Made by a program: the position numbers and the translations under genes. Positions 25,054 to 34,137 of a DNA stretch of 64,000 nucleotides are shown here, piece after piece. The notes beneath the pieces were generated by a model. It saw only the letters and a list, made by a program, of their open reading frames with translations. It made no database searches and was not told where the DNA came from. This stretch comes from Paenibacillus sp. MAHUQ-63 (GTDB lineage: Bacteria; Bacillota; Bacilli; Paenibacillales; NBRC-103111), in contig NZ_JARADB010000001.1 of the NCBI RefSeq assembly GCF_028765165.1, positions 1,426,001 through 1,490,000 of the forward strand, given 5' to 3'. Each line of letters opens with the position of its first letter. The stretch's first letter is position 1.

Positions 25054-26481
25054 TCAGAACAAAGGGGAGAGCAGCCGCGCGATCACTTCCTTCCCTTTCT
25101 CCAGCCTGGATCTCTGTTCAAACTCGGATAGCTTCATCTCGTCGCAATCCTTAAGGTCCATCAGGAAGTCGGCCTCCAGCCGTTCAATCACATCTTGATT
25201 AAACATGACGGCATTCAGTTCGAAATTGCTGAAGAAGCTTCTCATATCCACATTCGCCGTCCCCACCGTCGCCATCGTGTGATCGATGAGCATGACCTTG
25301 GCGTGCATGAAGCCTTTGCGGTACAGGTAAAACTGGACCCCCGCCTGCATCAGCTCCAACAAATAGGAGCGCGAAGCGTATTGAACAATACGGGAGTCCG
25401 CCTTGTAGGGCAGGATGATGCGGACATCCACGCCGGAGATGACGGCCGTTTTGAGTGCCATCATGATGCTCGCGTCCGGAATGAAATAGGGTGTCGTCAT
25501 ATACACCCGCTTCTTGGCGGCAATGATCCCTGCGAAAAACATCTCCTGAATCGCATCCCAATACGCGTCAGGACCGCTTGAAATGACCTGCACCAAAGAC
25601 CCTTTGGGCACATGGTGCTCGGGAAACATGGATGCGTCAACAATTCGCTGCCCGCTAACGAACAGCCAGTCGGTCATGAATGTCTGTTGCAAATAATAAA
25701 CGGAGTCGCCGCACAGCTTCAAGTGCGTATCCCGCCAGAAGCCCAGCTTCGGATCGGCTCCCACATATTCGTCACCGATATTGATGCCCCCGACAAAGCC
25801 GACCAAGCCGTCGATGACGACGATTTTACGGTGATTGCGGTAGTTCATCCGTTTATCGAAGAAGGCGATCAGCGGTCTCAGGAACGGGTATACCTCAATG
25901 CCCGCTTCTTTAAATCTGTTTATGTATGCATTTGAGAGTGTATAGGAACCGATTCCATCATAAATGACTCTGACCTTGACGCCCTCTTGCGCTTTGCGGA
26001 TCAATGCCTCTTGAAATCTTTTCCCCGTTTCATCATGCCTGATCGTATAAAACTCGAAGTGGATATGCCGCTTCGCCTTCTCTATCGCTTCCAGCATAGC
26101 TGTATAGGTCACATCCGCGTTGGTCAGCACTTCGACCCGGTTGTGCGGCGAAATGGACGATCCCGGAATATTGTGCAGCAGCCCGAACAAGCGGGAATCC
26201 TCGTAGAGCGGATAGACGAGCTCATTCCGAGCCTCATCTTGCCGGCTCCAGCCAACCCATTGATGCTTGATTTCCGTTACTCTACGCCGCCCTTTGCGCC
26301 GTACGATTTTGCGCTGCGTGTATTCCTTCGCCAAGAAATAGTACATGATGAATCCGATAATCGGAAAAATAAATAGAACGAACAGCCACGCCACCGTCTT
26401 GGCCGGTCGTTTGTATTCCCCAATCAGGATTGTGGCCGTCTGAAATATGAAAAGCAGCAGTATACATACAACCCAAATCAT
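25054..26481 (-). CDS. cls: cardiolipin synthase
   Basis: A 475-aa membrane enzyme: two N-terminal transmembrane helices (residues 1-50), then two phospholipase-D HKD motifs (H217-x-K219-x4-D224, in NHRKIVVIDG, and H393-x-K395-x4-D400, in HAKVMLID). It condenses two phosphatidylglycerols to cardiolipin and glycerol. The start at 26481 has AGAGGGG upstream and gives the usual MIWVVCILLLF-type N-terminus; the 42-codon extension of the frame is dropped. It is divergent from the germination operon. Confidence 0.93.
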   Translation of the reverse strand: MIWVVCILLLFIFQTATILIGEYKRPAKTVAWLFVLFIFPIIGFIMYYFLAKEYTQRKIVRRKGRRRVTEIKHQWVGWSRQDEARNELVYPLYEDSRLFGLLHNIPGSSISPHNRVEVLTNADVTYTAMLEAIEKAKRHIHFEFYTIRHDETGKRFQEALIRKAQEGVKVRVIYDGIGSYTLSNAYINRFKEAGIEVYPFLRPLIAFFDKRMNYRNHRKIVVIDGLVGFVGGINIGDEYVGADPKLGFWRDTHLKLCGDSVYYLQQTFMTDWLFVSGQRIVDASMFPEHHVPKGSLVQVISSGPDAYWDAIQEMFFAGIIAAKKRVYMTTPYFIPDASIMMALKTAVISGVDVRIILPYKADSRIVQYASRSYLLELMQAGVQFYLYRKGFMHAKVMLIDHTMATVGTANVDMRSFFSNFELNAVMFNQDVIERLEADFLMDLKDCDEMKLSEFEQRSRLEKGKEVIARLLSPLF

Positions 26482-26696
26482 GGTTCCATCCCCTCTACCG
26501 CCACAAGGTGCGTATCGTCCCTTGTGCCTTGTCCCGTTAGCTTTTGCCAACGCCTTCTCCGCTATACTCACACGCCGCCGACAGAGGAGCGGAATAAAAT
26601 TTTCCAAGTTTCGTAATAAAATCCTTCATTTCGCAGAGAATAATATTCGCATTCTTATGATCTTCATTCCGCTGCCTGGCAGGAGGTGCCAATCGC

Positions 26697-28376
26697 TTGG
26701 CCAAAACATCCAATCCCTTGATGAAGAGCATCCTGCGCAAGCGCCCATCCGACAAGCAGGAAGATGGCGGCAATGAATCGGCGGGTCTTCAGGATTCGCT
26801 GGATTATCATTTCATTGATGAGCTGAAGAAAACGCCGCTCTCCTTGCTCCTGGATGACAATCATGCCTTCATCAAAACCATTTTCCAGGACTGCTCCGAC
26901 GTCGTCGTCCGCGAATTCGAAATCGAGCCGAACATTCCCGCGCTGCTGCTGTTCGTCGACGGGCTCACGAACACCCAACTGCTCAACGAAACGATGAAAT
27001 CGCTGATGCTGCTGGGTGGCGGCGAAACCGCCATTGAACGCATCGTCGGCGCGATTCTGCCCGTGTCCCAGACGCAGGTCTCCGACAATTACGGGGACCT
27101 GCTCGTATCCGTGCTTGGCGGTGACGTCGCCCTGCTCGTAGAAGGCAACGCCAAGGCGATCCTGCTGGGCATTCGCGGAACGGAGAAACGCTCCGTCGGA
27201 GAGCCGGAGACGGAGACCGTCGTGCGCGGACCGAAGGAAGGGTTCGTGGAGAGCATCCGCACGAACACCTCGATGATCCGCAGGAAGATCAAGACGCCGA
27301 GGCTCAAGATGAAGTCCATGTGCATCGGCAAAGAAAGCAACACCAATGTCGTCGTGTGCTATATGGACGATCTGGCTACGCCCTCTCTGGTCGAGGAAGT
27401 TGTGAAGCGGCTCGAGCTGATCAAGATCGATGCCATTCTGGAGTCCGGCATGATCGAGGAGATGATTCAAGACAATGCCTACTCTCCGTTCCCGCAGATG
27501 CAGAATACGGAGCGTCCTGACGTTGTGGCCGCCGCACTTATGCAAGGACGGGTAGCCATCATTACGGACGGAACGCCGTTCGTGCTTATCGTCCCGTTCG
27601 TCTTCATTCAGACGATGCAGACGAGCGAGGACTATTATGAGCGGTTCCAGATCGGCTCGCTGCTGCGCATCCTGAGGTACGTCTTCGTTTTCTTATCGTT
27701 AACGACACCGGCACTCTATGTCGCCATCACGACGTTCCATCAAGAGCTGCTGCCGACGACGCTGATGCTCAGTGTCGCGGCCTCGCGGGAAGCCATTCCG
27801 TTTCCCGCTGTCGTCGAAGCCTTCATCATGGAGATCACATTCGAAGCGTTAAGGGAAGCGGGCATTCGGCTGCCTAAGGCGGTCGGCTCCGCCGTTTCCA
27901 TCTTGGGGGCGCTCGTCGTCGGACAAGCAGCCGTCCAAGCCGGTATCGTATCAGCCCCGATGGTTATCGTCGTTTCGATCACAGGAATCGCCTCTTTCAC
28001 GATTCCGCGCTTCAACGGTGCGATCGCCATTCGGATGCTGCGCTTCCCCATCCTGATGGCGGGGTCGGTATTCGGCTTCTATGGCATCTTCTTCTCGCTC
28101 ATGATTCTGATCGGCCATATGGCGAATCTGCGCTCCTTCGGCGTTCCGTACTTATCGCCGCTCGGACCGCTGTCCTCCAGCGATATCAAGGACGTCTTCA
28201 TGCGCGCCCCATGGTGGCAGCTGGAGAAGCGCCCTGAATTCATGTCGATTCAAGACAAGCAGCGCATGGACGACAAGCTGTCCCAGCAAATTATGCAGGA
28301 CGGAGGCCTAGACGGAAGCTCCATTCAGCATGTGCACCATTCCAGCGAGGAGGGCAATCAAAATGGTTCATCCTAA
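26697..28376 (+). CDS. spore germination receptor A subunit (GerKA/GerAA family)
   Basis: A 559-aa protein: a soluble N-terminal region to about residue 290, then a membrane part with about five helices, ending in a soluble tail. Marks are PQTQ-like QTQVSDNYGD, the PF-x-L-I-V-PF segment, GSLLRILRYVFVFLSLTTPALYVAITTFHQELLPT, and SREAIPFPAVVEAFIMEITFEALREAGIRLP, a hallmark of GerA-type A subunits. It forms a channel-like oligomer in the spore inner membrane. The start is TTG with AGGAGG 11 bases upstream. It leads the A-C-D-B operon. Confidence 0.94.
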   Translation: MAKTSNPLMKSILRKRPSDKQEDGGNESAGLQDSLDYHFIDELKKTPLSLLLDDNHAFIKTIFQDCSDVVVREFEIEPNIPALLLFVDGLTNTQLLNETMKSLMLLGGGETAIERIVGAILPVSQTQVSDNYGDLLVSVLGGDVALLVEGNAKAILLGIRGTEKRSVGEPETETVVRGPKEGFVESIRTNTSMIRRKIKTPRLKMKSMCIGKESNTNVVVCYMDDLATPSLVEEVVKRLELIKIDAILESGMIEEMIQDNAYSPFPQMQNTERPDVVAAALMQGRVAIITDGTPFVLIVPFVFIQTMQTSEDYYERFQIGSLLRILRYVFVFLSLTTPALYVAITTFHQELLPTTLMLSVAASREAIPFPAVVEAFIMEITFEALREAGIRLPKAVGSAVSILGALVVGQAAVQAGIVSAPMVIVVSITGIASFTIPRFNGAIAIRMLRFPILMAGSVFGFYGIFFSLMILIGHMANLRSFGVPYLSPLGPLSSSDIKDVFMRAPWWQLEKRPEFMSIQDKQRMDDKLSQQIMQDGGLDGSSIQHVHHSSEEGNQNGSS

Positions 28377-29535
28377 GCGGCTAAGCTTGCTCACCTTGAT
28401 CCTCTTGCTTCTCCCATTGCTGTTGACCGGTTGTTGGGACCGGACGGAAACGAACGATATCGCCTTCGTTCTCACCTCCTCCGTCGATCTGGAAGAAGAC
28501 GGCAGATACCGTGTATCCTACTTGCTGCCGCTTCCCGGCTCCATGGGCGGAGCCAGCGGGGGCGGCGGGGGGACCTCGGGAGGCAAGAGCTACTACATTG
28601 ATTCCGAAGTCGGAGTCACGATGCGAGAAGCGACTTCCAAACTGCAGATGCGCATGTCACGGCGCTTGTTTCTTTCCCACCGGCGGACGATTGTGATCGG
28701 AGAGGCCCTCGCCAAGAAAGGCATTGCCGTTTTATTCGATACGGTCCCCCGCACGCCCGAAAGCCGGATGACGTCTTTCTTGGTCATTACCAAAGGCAAA
28801 GGCTACGACTTGCTGAACGCCGAGCCCAAATTCGAGCGGTTCCCGGCTGAGGTCATCCGGGAGCTGACGAAATCCCGGCAATCGATGGCCACCTCGACCA
28901 AAGATATCGGCATGACGTTAAGCTTCAAGAGCGACCCGATCTTAACCTACCTGGTACGTAAGGAGTCGGAGGGTTCCAAGAAACCTTCCAGCGAGATTCA
29001 AATGATGGGTTACGGGCAGTTCAAAGGCGATCGACTCATCGGCATTTACCAGCAGAAAGAATCCCAGGGGATCATGTGGCTCCGCAATCAGGTGAAGGAG
29101 CATCTCCTGACCTTTCCGGCGGAGGGAGGCAAAGACATTTCCATCCTGGTGACCAAGGGGCAGGTACAGATCAAACCGAAGCTTCAAAGCGATAAAGTGA
29201 TCTTCGATGTGATCATCGATGCGAGCGGTTCGGTTCGGGAGAACTTCTCCGTGCTGGATCTGAACAAGGCGGAGGTGATGCGGAAGGTAGAGCGGGATCT
29301 TGCCAAGCAGATCAGCGAATCCATTCATGCTGCCGTGAAGCAGATGCAGAAGGAAGGCACGGATTCCGCGCAGCTGGGGTTAATCGTTTGGCGGAGTCAC
29401 CCTAACGAATGGTATAAGCGGATCGAAGCGAATTGGGATACTTATTTCAAAGAGGCGGAATTTCGCTTGCATGTGAACGCCTCGATACCGGAAACCGGGT
29501 TGATTAACAAAAATGTCATTGAAGAAGGGATCTGA
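28363..29535 (+). CDS. spore germination lipoprotein C subunit (Ger(x)C family)
   Basis: A 390-aa lipoprotein with signal peptide and lipobox LLLTGC, followed by WDRTETNDIAFVL (the W-D/N-R-x-E-I/T-N-D start typical of GerAC). It has the GerC C-terminal domain with FDVIIDASGSVRE. It anchors on the outer face of the spore inner membrane with the A and B subunits. Its start at 28363 (GGAGGG 8 bases upstream) overlaps the A-subunit gene by 14 bases. Confidence 0.93.
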   Translation: MVHPKRLSLLTLILLLLPLLLTGCWDRTETNDIAFVLTSSVDLEEDGRYRVSYLLPLPGSMGGASGGGGGTSGGKSYYIDSEVGVTMREATSKLQMRMSRRLFLSHRRTIVIGEALAKKGIAVLFDTVPRTPESRMTSFLVITKGKGYDLLNAEPKFERFPAEVIRELTKSRQSMATSTKDIGMTLSFKSDPILTYLVRKESEGSKKPSSEIQMMGYGQFKGDRLIGIYQQKESQGIMWLRNQVKEHLLTFPAEGGKDISILVTKGQVQIKPKLQSDKVIFDVIIDASGSVRENFSVLDLNKAEVMRKVERDLAKQISESIHAAVKQMQKEGTDSAQLGLIVWRSHPNEWYKRIEANWDTYFKEAEFRLHVNASIPETGLINKNVIEEGI

Positions 29536-29543
29536 CTTGCGAT

Positions 29544-29774
29544 ATGGACGGCATCTTCATGCTCAGCTTCCTGAGCACGCTAGCCGGTTCACTGCTCATC
29601 GACCGCCGAATGCTTAGGCAAGAGACGGGCGTGATCAAACTGACCTACGGGTTATTCACCTGCATAACCTTAGGCCTCTTCATCAGCAAATATCTGCATT
29701 GGAAAATTCCAATGCCTTCGCGATTCTTCATTCATACAGTATCGCCATGGTTCGCGCGGATGATGGGCATCTGA
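29544..29774 (+). CDS. small two-helix membrane protein, candidate germinant receptor D subunit
   Basis: A 76-aa protein with a hydrophobic segment at residues 4-19 (FMLSFLSTLAGSLLI) and another at 31-47 (KLTYGLFTCITLGLFIS region). The size and two-helix plan match the D proteins found with some Bacillus GerA-type operons, which modulate germination. It lies 9 bases past the C gene and 40 before the B gene, same strand. The ribosome site is weak (AAGGGA about 14 bases away). The D assignment is inference from size and place. Confidence 0.65.
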   Translation: MDGIFMLSFLSTLAGSLLIDRRMLRQETGVIKLTYGLFTCITLGLFISKYLHWKIPMPSRFFIHTVSPWFARMMGI

Positions 29775-29814
29775 AGGCTTAAGGATCTAATGATAAAAGG
29801 CGGTTTCATATTCC

Positions 29815-31185
29815 ATGGATACAAAACAAGTCATTAATCAGCGGCAGTTTTCCTGGCTGGCTTCTTCGGTTATCACAAGCGGCGGGGTCCTTACCTTGCA
29901 GAACGTGCTGATCCGAATTTCCCAGATGGACTCCTGGTACAGCTACTTGCTTTCGGTTTTCTATGTATTTGGGGTTGCCAGCTTTTTCGCCTATATGACG
30001 AAGGTATATCCGCAAAAGCATATTTTCGAAATATCGAAAGAGGTGCTCGGCCGGTTCGGCGGCACGGTCATTAATTTGATCATGCTGTTTCATTTCTGGC
30101 AAATCGTCATCCGCGACATATCGTCCGTTTCGAGGTTCAGTACAACGCTGCTGCTGCACAATACGCCGCTTGAGATCTTGATCCTGCTGCCCTGTCTGCT
30201 GCTCATCTACTTCGGCAAGAGCAGCGTGGAGGTCATCGCCCGGGTGAATGACTTGTTCTACCCGCTATTCGTCATAACCGTTCTTATGATGCCGCTCTTG
30301 CTATCCAACGAATTTTATTTCCGGCTTGTGACACCGGCTATGACCATGCCCATCCAGCATGTCGCCGTCAGCTCCTTGCTCACAATCGGAAGCGCTGGAG
30401 ATATCTTTATCCTTGGCGCCTTCCTGCATATGATATATAACTCCAATCAAGTCCGTTCATCCATTCGGCACGGAGCACTGCTTGGCATTTTCCTGCTGAC
30501 GCTGTCCATCTTCTTAATTCTTGTCGTGCTAGGGCCCAAGATGCCGGGGAATTTCCTGTATCCCTTGTATAATCTCGTTCAAACGATTCACGTTACAGAC
30601 TTCCTTGATCGTGTGGACCTCATCATCCTCATGATCTGGTATCCGACCATCTCTTGCAAAATCATCGCGATCTACATGGCGCTCCTCCTAGGAATCAGCT
30701 CCATGATGGATAAGCGCAACTACCCGACCATCAATAAGCCGGTTGCGCTGTTCATGATGATTACGACATATTTATCATTCAAAAGCACGACGGAGCTGCT
30801 GACCTTCTCGAATTACAGCGCTCCGATCATTGTGCTTGCCTACCAGCCTTTGGTCATGATTATTCTCACTGTTGCCGTTGCCCGGAAAAAGAAAAAGGAT
30901 CCTTCGGCAGGCCATCTTGCCTCAGATGGACAGCCTCCCGCCGTGCGGCCGTCCCAAAAGATGGGCAAGCTCAGTCAGCGCTACTCGTATAAACAATGGC
31001 TTTGGTTTGGCAATACGCTCGTTGCGTTGGCAACCTTTTGCTTACTGACAGGGTTCATCTTCAGCAGGTATCATTCCACCATCGGAACGATCTGTGCGGT
31101 TATTTTCGCGATCTGCATGATACTCACCACGTTAACAACTTATATGGAGGTGAGTCTGCTGAAGCAAGCGGAAGCGAGTAAATAA
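29815..31185 (+). CDS. spore germination B subunit (GerKB/GerAB, APC-superfamily permease)
   Basis: A 456-aa protein with ten to twelve membrane helices, a member of the GerAB/ArcD/ProY family within the amino acid-polyamine-cation superfamily. The TKQVINQRQFSWLASSVITSGGVL start and the VEVIARVNDLFYPLFV helix are typical. The B subunit is thought to bind the germinant. The C-terminal portion (from about residue 360) is longer than in classical GerAB (about 365 aa), with two extra helices near 400-450, which is unusual. Confidence 0.92.
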   Translation: MDTKQVINQRQFSWLASSVITSGGVLTLQNVLIRISQMDSWYSYLLSVFYVFGVASFFAYMTKVYPQKHIFEISKEVLGRFGGTVINLIMLFHFWQIVIRDISSVSRFSTTLLLHNTPLEILILLPCLLLIYFGKSSVEVIARVNDLFYPLFVITVLMMPLLLSNEFYFRLVTPAMTMPIQHVAVSSLLTIGSAGDIFILGAFLHMIYNSNQVRSSIRHGALLGIFLLTLSIFLILVVLGPKMPGNFLYPLYNLVQTIHVTDFLDRVDLIILMIWYPTISCKIIAIYMALLLGISSMMDKRNYPTINKPVALFMMITTYLSFKSTTELLTFSNYSAPIIVLAYQPLVMIILTVAVARKKKKDPSAGHLASDGQPPAVRPSQKMGKLSQRYSYKQWLWFGNTLVALATFCLLTGFIFSRYHSTIGTICAVIFAICMILTTLTTYMEVSLLKQAEASK

Positions 31186-31187
31186 AA

Positions 31188-31212
31188 AAGCACCCGTAAA
31201 ACAGGTGCTTGC
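31188..31212. terminator. terminator between ger operon and actin-like gene
   Basis: AAGCACC and GGTGCTT form a 7-bp stem with an A-run at its left, so it can end transcription from either side of the convergent genes. Confidence 0.65.
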
Positions 31213-31218
31213 TGCCGA

Positions 31219-32310
31219 TTAGACGGGTACGTTCTGATGAAGCCGGCTTTTGGCCACTTTCAGGTAACCGTACATATTCAGAAATTCACTTTCATTAGCG
31301 AACCGTAACTTGAGCGAGCCGGCCGCTTCCTGGATATATGGCCTTAAGGCCGAAGCGCCCCCTCCGATGACATAGAAGCATTGGATATCCGGGTACTTGC
31401 GCCACCGCTTTTTAATCATCTCGATCATCCGCGACGCAGCGCGGCGGAAATGCTGATCAACGATCGACCGGATGTCGACTTGGCCTTCGCCTAGCTGTTG
31501 GACGGTGAAGTCCCGGCTTTTGATCCGCTGCACGAGCTTCGCGCGGCTGGGAAATACGTAGCCGTACGCATCTTCCACATCGCGAATGATCGCGTCGAGG
31601 TACGTGGCAATCCCGATCTGCTCGCCATGGCTGAAATGGTTGTCAATCGCCATCCGCTTGATCACCGGGAAGTCGGTAGTCAAGGCGCCGATCTCGCAGA
31701 CACCGATGCAGCCGTTGTATATTTCTTCGTCCTTGACTTGCAGACTGTCGTGCGTAGCCAAATGGAAAATGGCGGCGGCTCCTTCGATGGAGACTGCGAC
31801 CTTGCGTACAATGACTTTGATTTTGCGGTTCCGGAATTGCGGTGTGGAGAGGAAAGTCACTTCATGCTCGCCAAGCAGCCTCTGTTCGAATAGCTGACTG
31901 TACTTAGCGAAGGCGCGGACCGGCAGACCCGTTCCCAGCGTATATTCGACTTCGTCCACATTGCCGTATCCGCTGTTGAAGGCTTGCGCTGCAAGACCTT
32001 GATAGGCCAGTGCCGTGAGCGCAACGATCAGCGATTGATCCGAAACCGCTTTATTGTCGGTGTCTTCCAATTCCAGATTATCTTCGTGCTCCAGCGCAAG
32101 CTGTCCGACGAAGTAGCGCTGGTTTCTCTGGGCAAGTGACGGACTGTAAATCATGACATCGAGCGCTTTCCATGGGGAATCTTCTTCCTGCAAAATATGC
32201 CTTTCGTACCCCGGGGCGATTATATTCGGGATGACAAGCGGTTCCCTGGAACCATCCAATACGAGCTTGATACTGTCGTTACCAATATCAATACCTGCTA
32301 GCTTAACCAT
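31219..32310 (-). CDS. ParM/StbA-type actin-like ATPase
   Basis: A 363-aa member of the actin/HSP70 superfamily closest to ParM-type proteins: phosphate-1 loop GIDIGNDSIKL, ring-region YTLGTGLPV, phosphate-2 loop VCEIGALTTDFPV and adenosine motif YVIGGGASAL. ParM proteins polymerise to segregate plasmids, but no ParR-like adaptor or centromere repeats are seen beside it. The start at 32310 (GGAGTGGAG upstream) is used instead of the longer frame. It is divergent from an M23 peptidase-bactofilin pair, so a role in envelope or cell-shape organisation is possible but unproven. Confidence 0.85.
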   Translation of the reverse strand: MVKLAGIDIGNDSIKLVLDGSREPLVIPNIIAPGYERHILQEEDSPWKALDVMIYSPSLAQRNQRYFVGQLALEHEDNLELEDTDNKAVSDQSLIVALTALAYQGLAAQAFNSGYGNVDEVEYTLGTGLPVRAFAKYSQLFEQRLLGEHEVTFLSTPQFRNRKIKVIVRKVAVSIEGAAAIFHLATHDSLQVKDEEIYNGCIGVCEIGALTTDFPVIKRMAIDNHFSHGEQIGIATYLDAIIRDVEDAYGYVFPSRAKLVQRIKSRDFTVQQLGEGQVDIRSIVDQHFRRAASRMIEMIKKRWRKYPDIQCFYVIGGGASALRPYIQEAAGSLKLRFANESEFLNMYGYLKVAKSRLHQNVPV

Positions 32311-32499
32311 GCGTTCTCCACTCCAAATCTGAGGTCTTTCCTGTAATTGTAAAGAAGATTCGATTATATCCGACACGATTCCTTCCTACTTTAGACTCAT
32401 TTTATGTAGGACCATTAGGTATAAGGAAGGTTTTTGACGGAATATGACGAATGACACCATTACCAAATTAAACCACGACAAGGAGACTAGTTTGCCGTT

Positions 32500-33525
32500 A
32501 TGAAGCTCAAATGGAAGCCCAAAAAACTGACGCTGGTCATCATTCCCGATGCCAATCAATCCGTCGTCAGGTTTCGAGTACCCCATTTATTCGCTTATAC
32601 CGCTGCAGCATGTTTCGCTCTGCTGCTCCTTATTATGATAATTACATACGCCGTACACGCTCGAACCGTGCAGAAAGCCAGTGCTCTGCAGGCCAAGTTA
32701 AGCGGAGCAAGCCAGCAATGGAACGAAACGTTAACCTCCAAGGATAAAGCCATTGAAGAACTGCAGAATGAAGTGATTCAGCTCTCCCAGCAAGCCGAGC
32801 AAATGAAAACGCAAGTGGAAGAAATGAAGAAATTCGAAAATGATCTCAAATCGATTGCCGGGCTGGATGCCAGCGCAACCGGCAAAGCCGTTGCCAGTGC
32901 TGACTCGGGGCAGCCGGACAAAACCGTTCAGGAGCAGGCATCCCCTCTCGGGAGCGGTATTGGCGGTGGCCCAAACCCCGCTTCGCAGGAAGCGATAATG
33001 AAGCTTGGCGAGCAAACGTTAGCCTCCTTCACCGCCTTGCATACCGAAGTGAAAGAGCTGCAAACGAGCTTAACCGAAACGAAGCAGAAGGTTGCCGACA
33101 AACAGCATCTGCTCGCGATCACGCCGACGCTCTTCCCGACGAACACCAAGATCGTCACTTCGACGTTCGGGTATCGAACGGATCCTTTCACCCGCCGCCC
33201 GAGCTTTCATTCGGGCATTGATTTCGGCGCCAGGGAGAACGATCCCGTCTTCGCGACTGCCGATGGGAAAGTCGTCAGTACCGGCAAAGACATCTATCAC
33301 GGCAATAACATCGTCATCGAGCATTCCAAGGGTTTGCGCACTTGGTATATGCATTTAAATAAAATACTCGTCAACAATGGGGAATCCGTAGCCAAAGGAA
33401 GTACGATCGGCTTGGTAGGCTCCACGGGCCGCAGCACCGGGCCCCACCTTCACTATGAAGTTCTCAAAAACGGGGAAAGCATCGATCCTAAACCCTATCT
33501 TAAAGCGAATCGAAAGGATGACTAG
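32500..33525 (+). CDS. M23 (LytM-type) metallopeptidase, membrane anchored, module 1
   Basis: A 341-aa protein: short cytoplasmic N-terminus (KKLTLVIIPDANQSVVRF), one transmembrane helix (about 30-48), a periplasm-facing coiled coil (about 60-190), then an M23 domain with HSGIDFGA (zinc His and Asp) and the C-terminal HLHYEV (H-x-H). It should be an active zinc endopeptidase on peptidoglycan cross-links. It is followed at 6 bases by a bactofilin gene. The paralogue at 55040 shares the whole layout, including the cytoplasmic motif. Confidence 0.93.
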   Translation: MKLKWKPKKLTLVIIPDANQSVVRFRVPHLFAYTAAACFALLLLIMIITYAVHARTVQKASALQAKLSGASQQWNETLTSKDKAIEELQNEVIQLSQQAEQMKTQVEEMKKFENDLKSIAGLDASATGKAVASADSGQPDKTVQEQASPLGSGIGGGPNPASQEAIMKLGEQTLASFTALHTEVKELQTSLTETKQKVADKQHLLAITPTLFPTNTKIVTSTFGYRTDPFTRRPSFHSGIDFGARENDPVFATADGKVVSTGKDIYHGNNIVIEHSKGLRTWYMHLNKILVNNGESVAKGSTIGLVGSTGRSTGPHLHYEVLKNGESIDPKPYLKANRKDD

Positions 33526-33530
33526 ACACC

Positions 33531-33986
33531 ATGTTTAAAGGGAAGAAAAACCTGATGAATCCGAATACGACAGATACGTTGATTGGCGAAGGAACCACCT
33601 TCGAAGGACGCATTAAATCCGAAGCGAGCATTCGCATTGAAGGCGGCATTACTGGAGATATCGATTGCGCCGGCGACGTCATCATTGGGGAACGCGGTGT
33701 CGTGAAATCCAACATTTCCGCCAGGGATGTCATTCTGGCCGGCAATGTGCATGGCAATGTGACAACGAAGGGCAAATTAACGATTACATCAACAGGCTCC
33801 CTGTACGGCAACATTAGCGCCGCTTCCTTCATCATCGAAGAAGGTGGGCTCTTCCAGGGGAACAGCAAGATGGAAGCGGCCCAACCGGCGGCAGCTCCCC
33901 AGCCAACAGGAGATCTGGATACCATCAATCCGCCTGCGCCGGCACCCGCCGGTGGTGCTTATAAAGGCAACACTATCGCCATGTAA
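33531..33986 (+). CDS. bactofilin, module 1
   Basis: A 151-aa bactofilin (DUF583): a short N-terminal tail, then a right-handed beta-helix of repeating turns (TLIGEGTTFEGRI, IRIEGGITGDIDCAGDVIIGE, GNVTTKGKLTITSTGSLYGNI) and a disordered Pro/Ala/Gly tail after residue 120. Bactofilins polymerise without nucleotide and recruit cell-wall enzymes. It is coupled to the M23 gene just upstream, a common bactofilin-peptidase pairing. Confidence 0.93.
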   Translation: MFKGKKNLMNPNTTDTLIGEGTTFEGRIKSEASIRIEGGITGDIDCAGDVIIGERGVVKSNISARDVILAGNVHGNVTTKGKLTITSTGSLYGNISAASFIIEEGGLFQGNSKMEAAQPAAAPQPTGDLDTINPPAPAPAGGAYKGNTIAM

Positions 33987-34090
33987 CGAACGTATGGGAT
34001 GAACTTATGGGACGAGACAGGAGCAGCATGGATGGGTACTGTTTTGAAAACGAAATGAAAACGCCCCTAGGAGATGCGATTCTTGCATGG

Positions 34091-34096
34091 TATAAT
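34091..34096 (+). promoter_or_regulatory. extended -10 promoter of the HAD hydrolase gene
   Basis: TGGTATAAT is a full TGn-TATAAT extended -10 about 45 bases before the start at 34138. No good -35 is seen, which extended -10 promoters tolerate. Confidence 0.55.
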
Positions 34097-34137
34097 AGTT
34101 GGACACTCATTTCTAACTGATGCAGGAGAACACGCCT

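Noticed and set aside
26482-26696. Sigma-G promoter for the ger operon
   Set aside because: A GTAATA and an AATAATA-like pair can be seen, but the match is too weak to list as a feature.
31219-32310. Plasmid partition locus
   Set aside because: No ParR-like gene or centromere-like repeats; neighbours are chromosomal sporulation and envelope genes.
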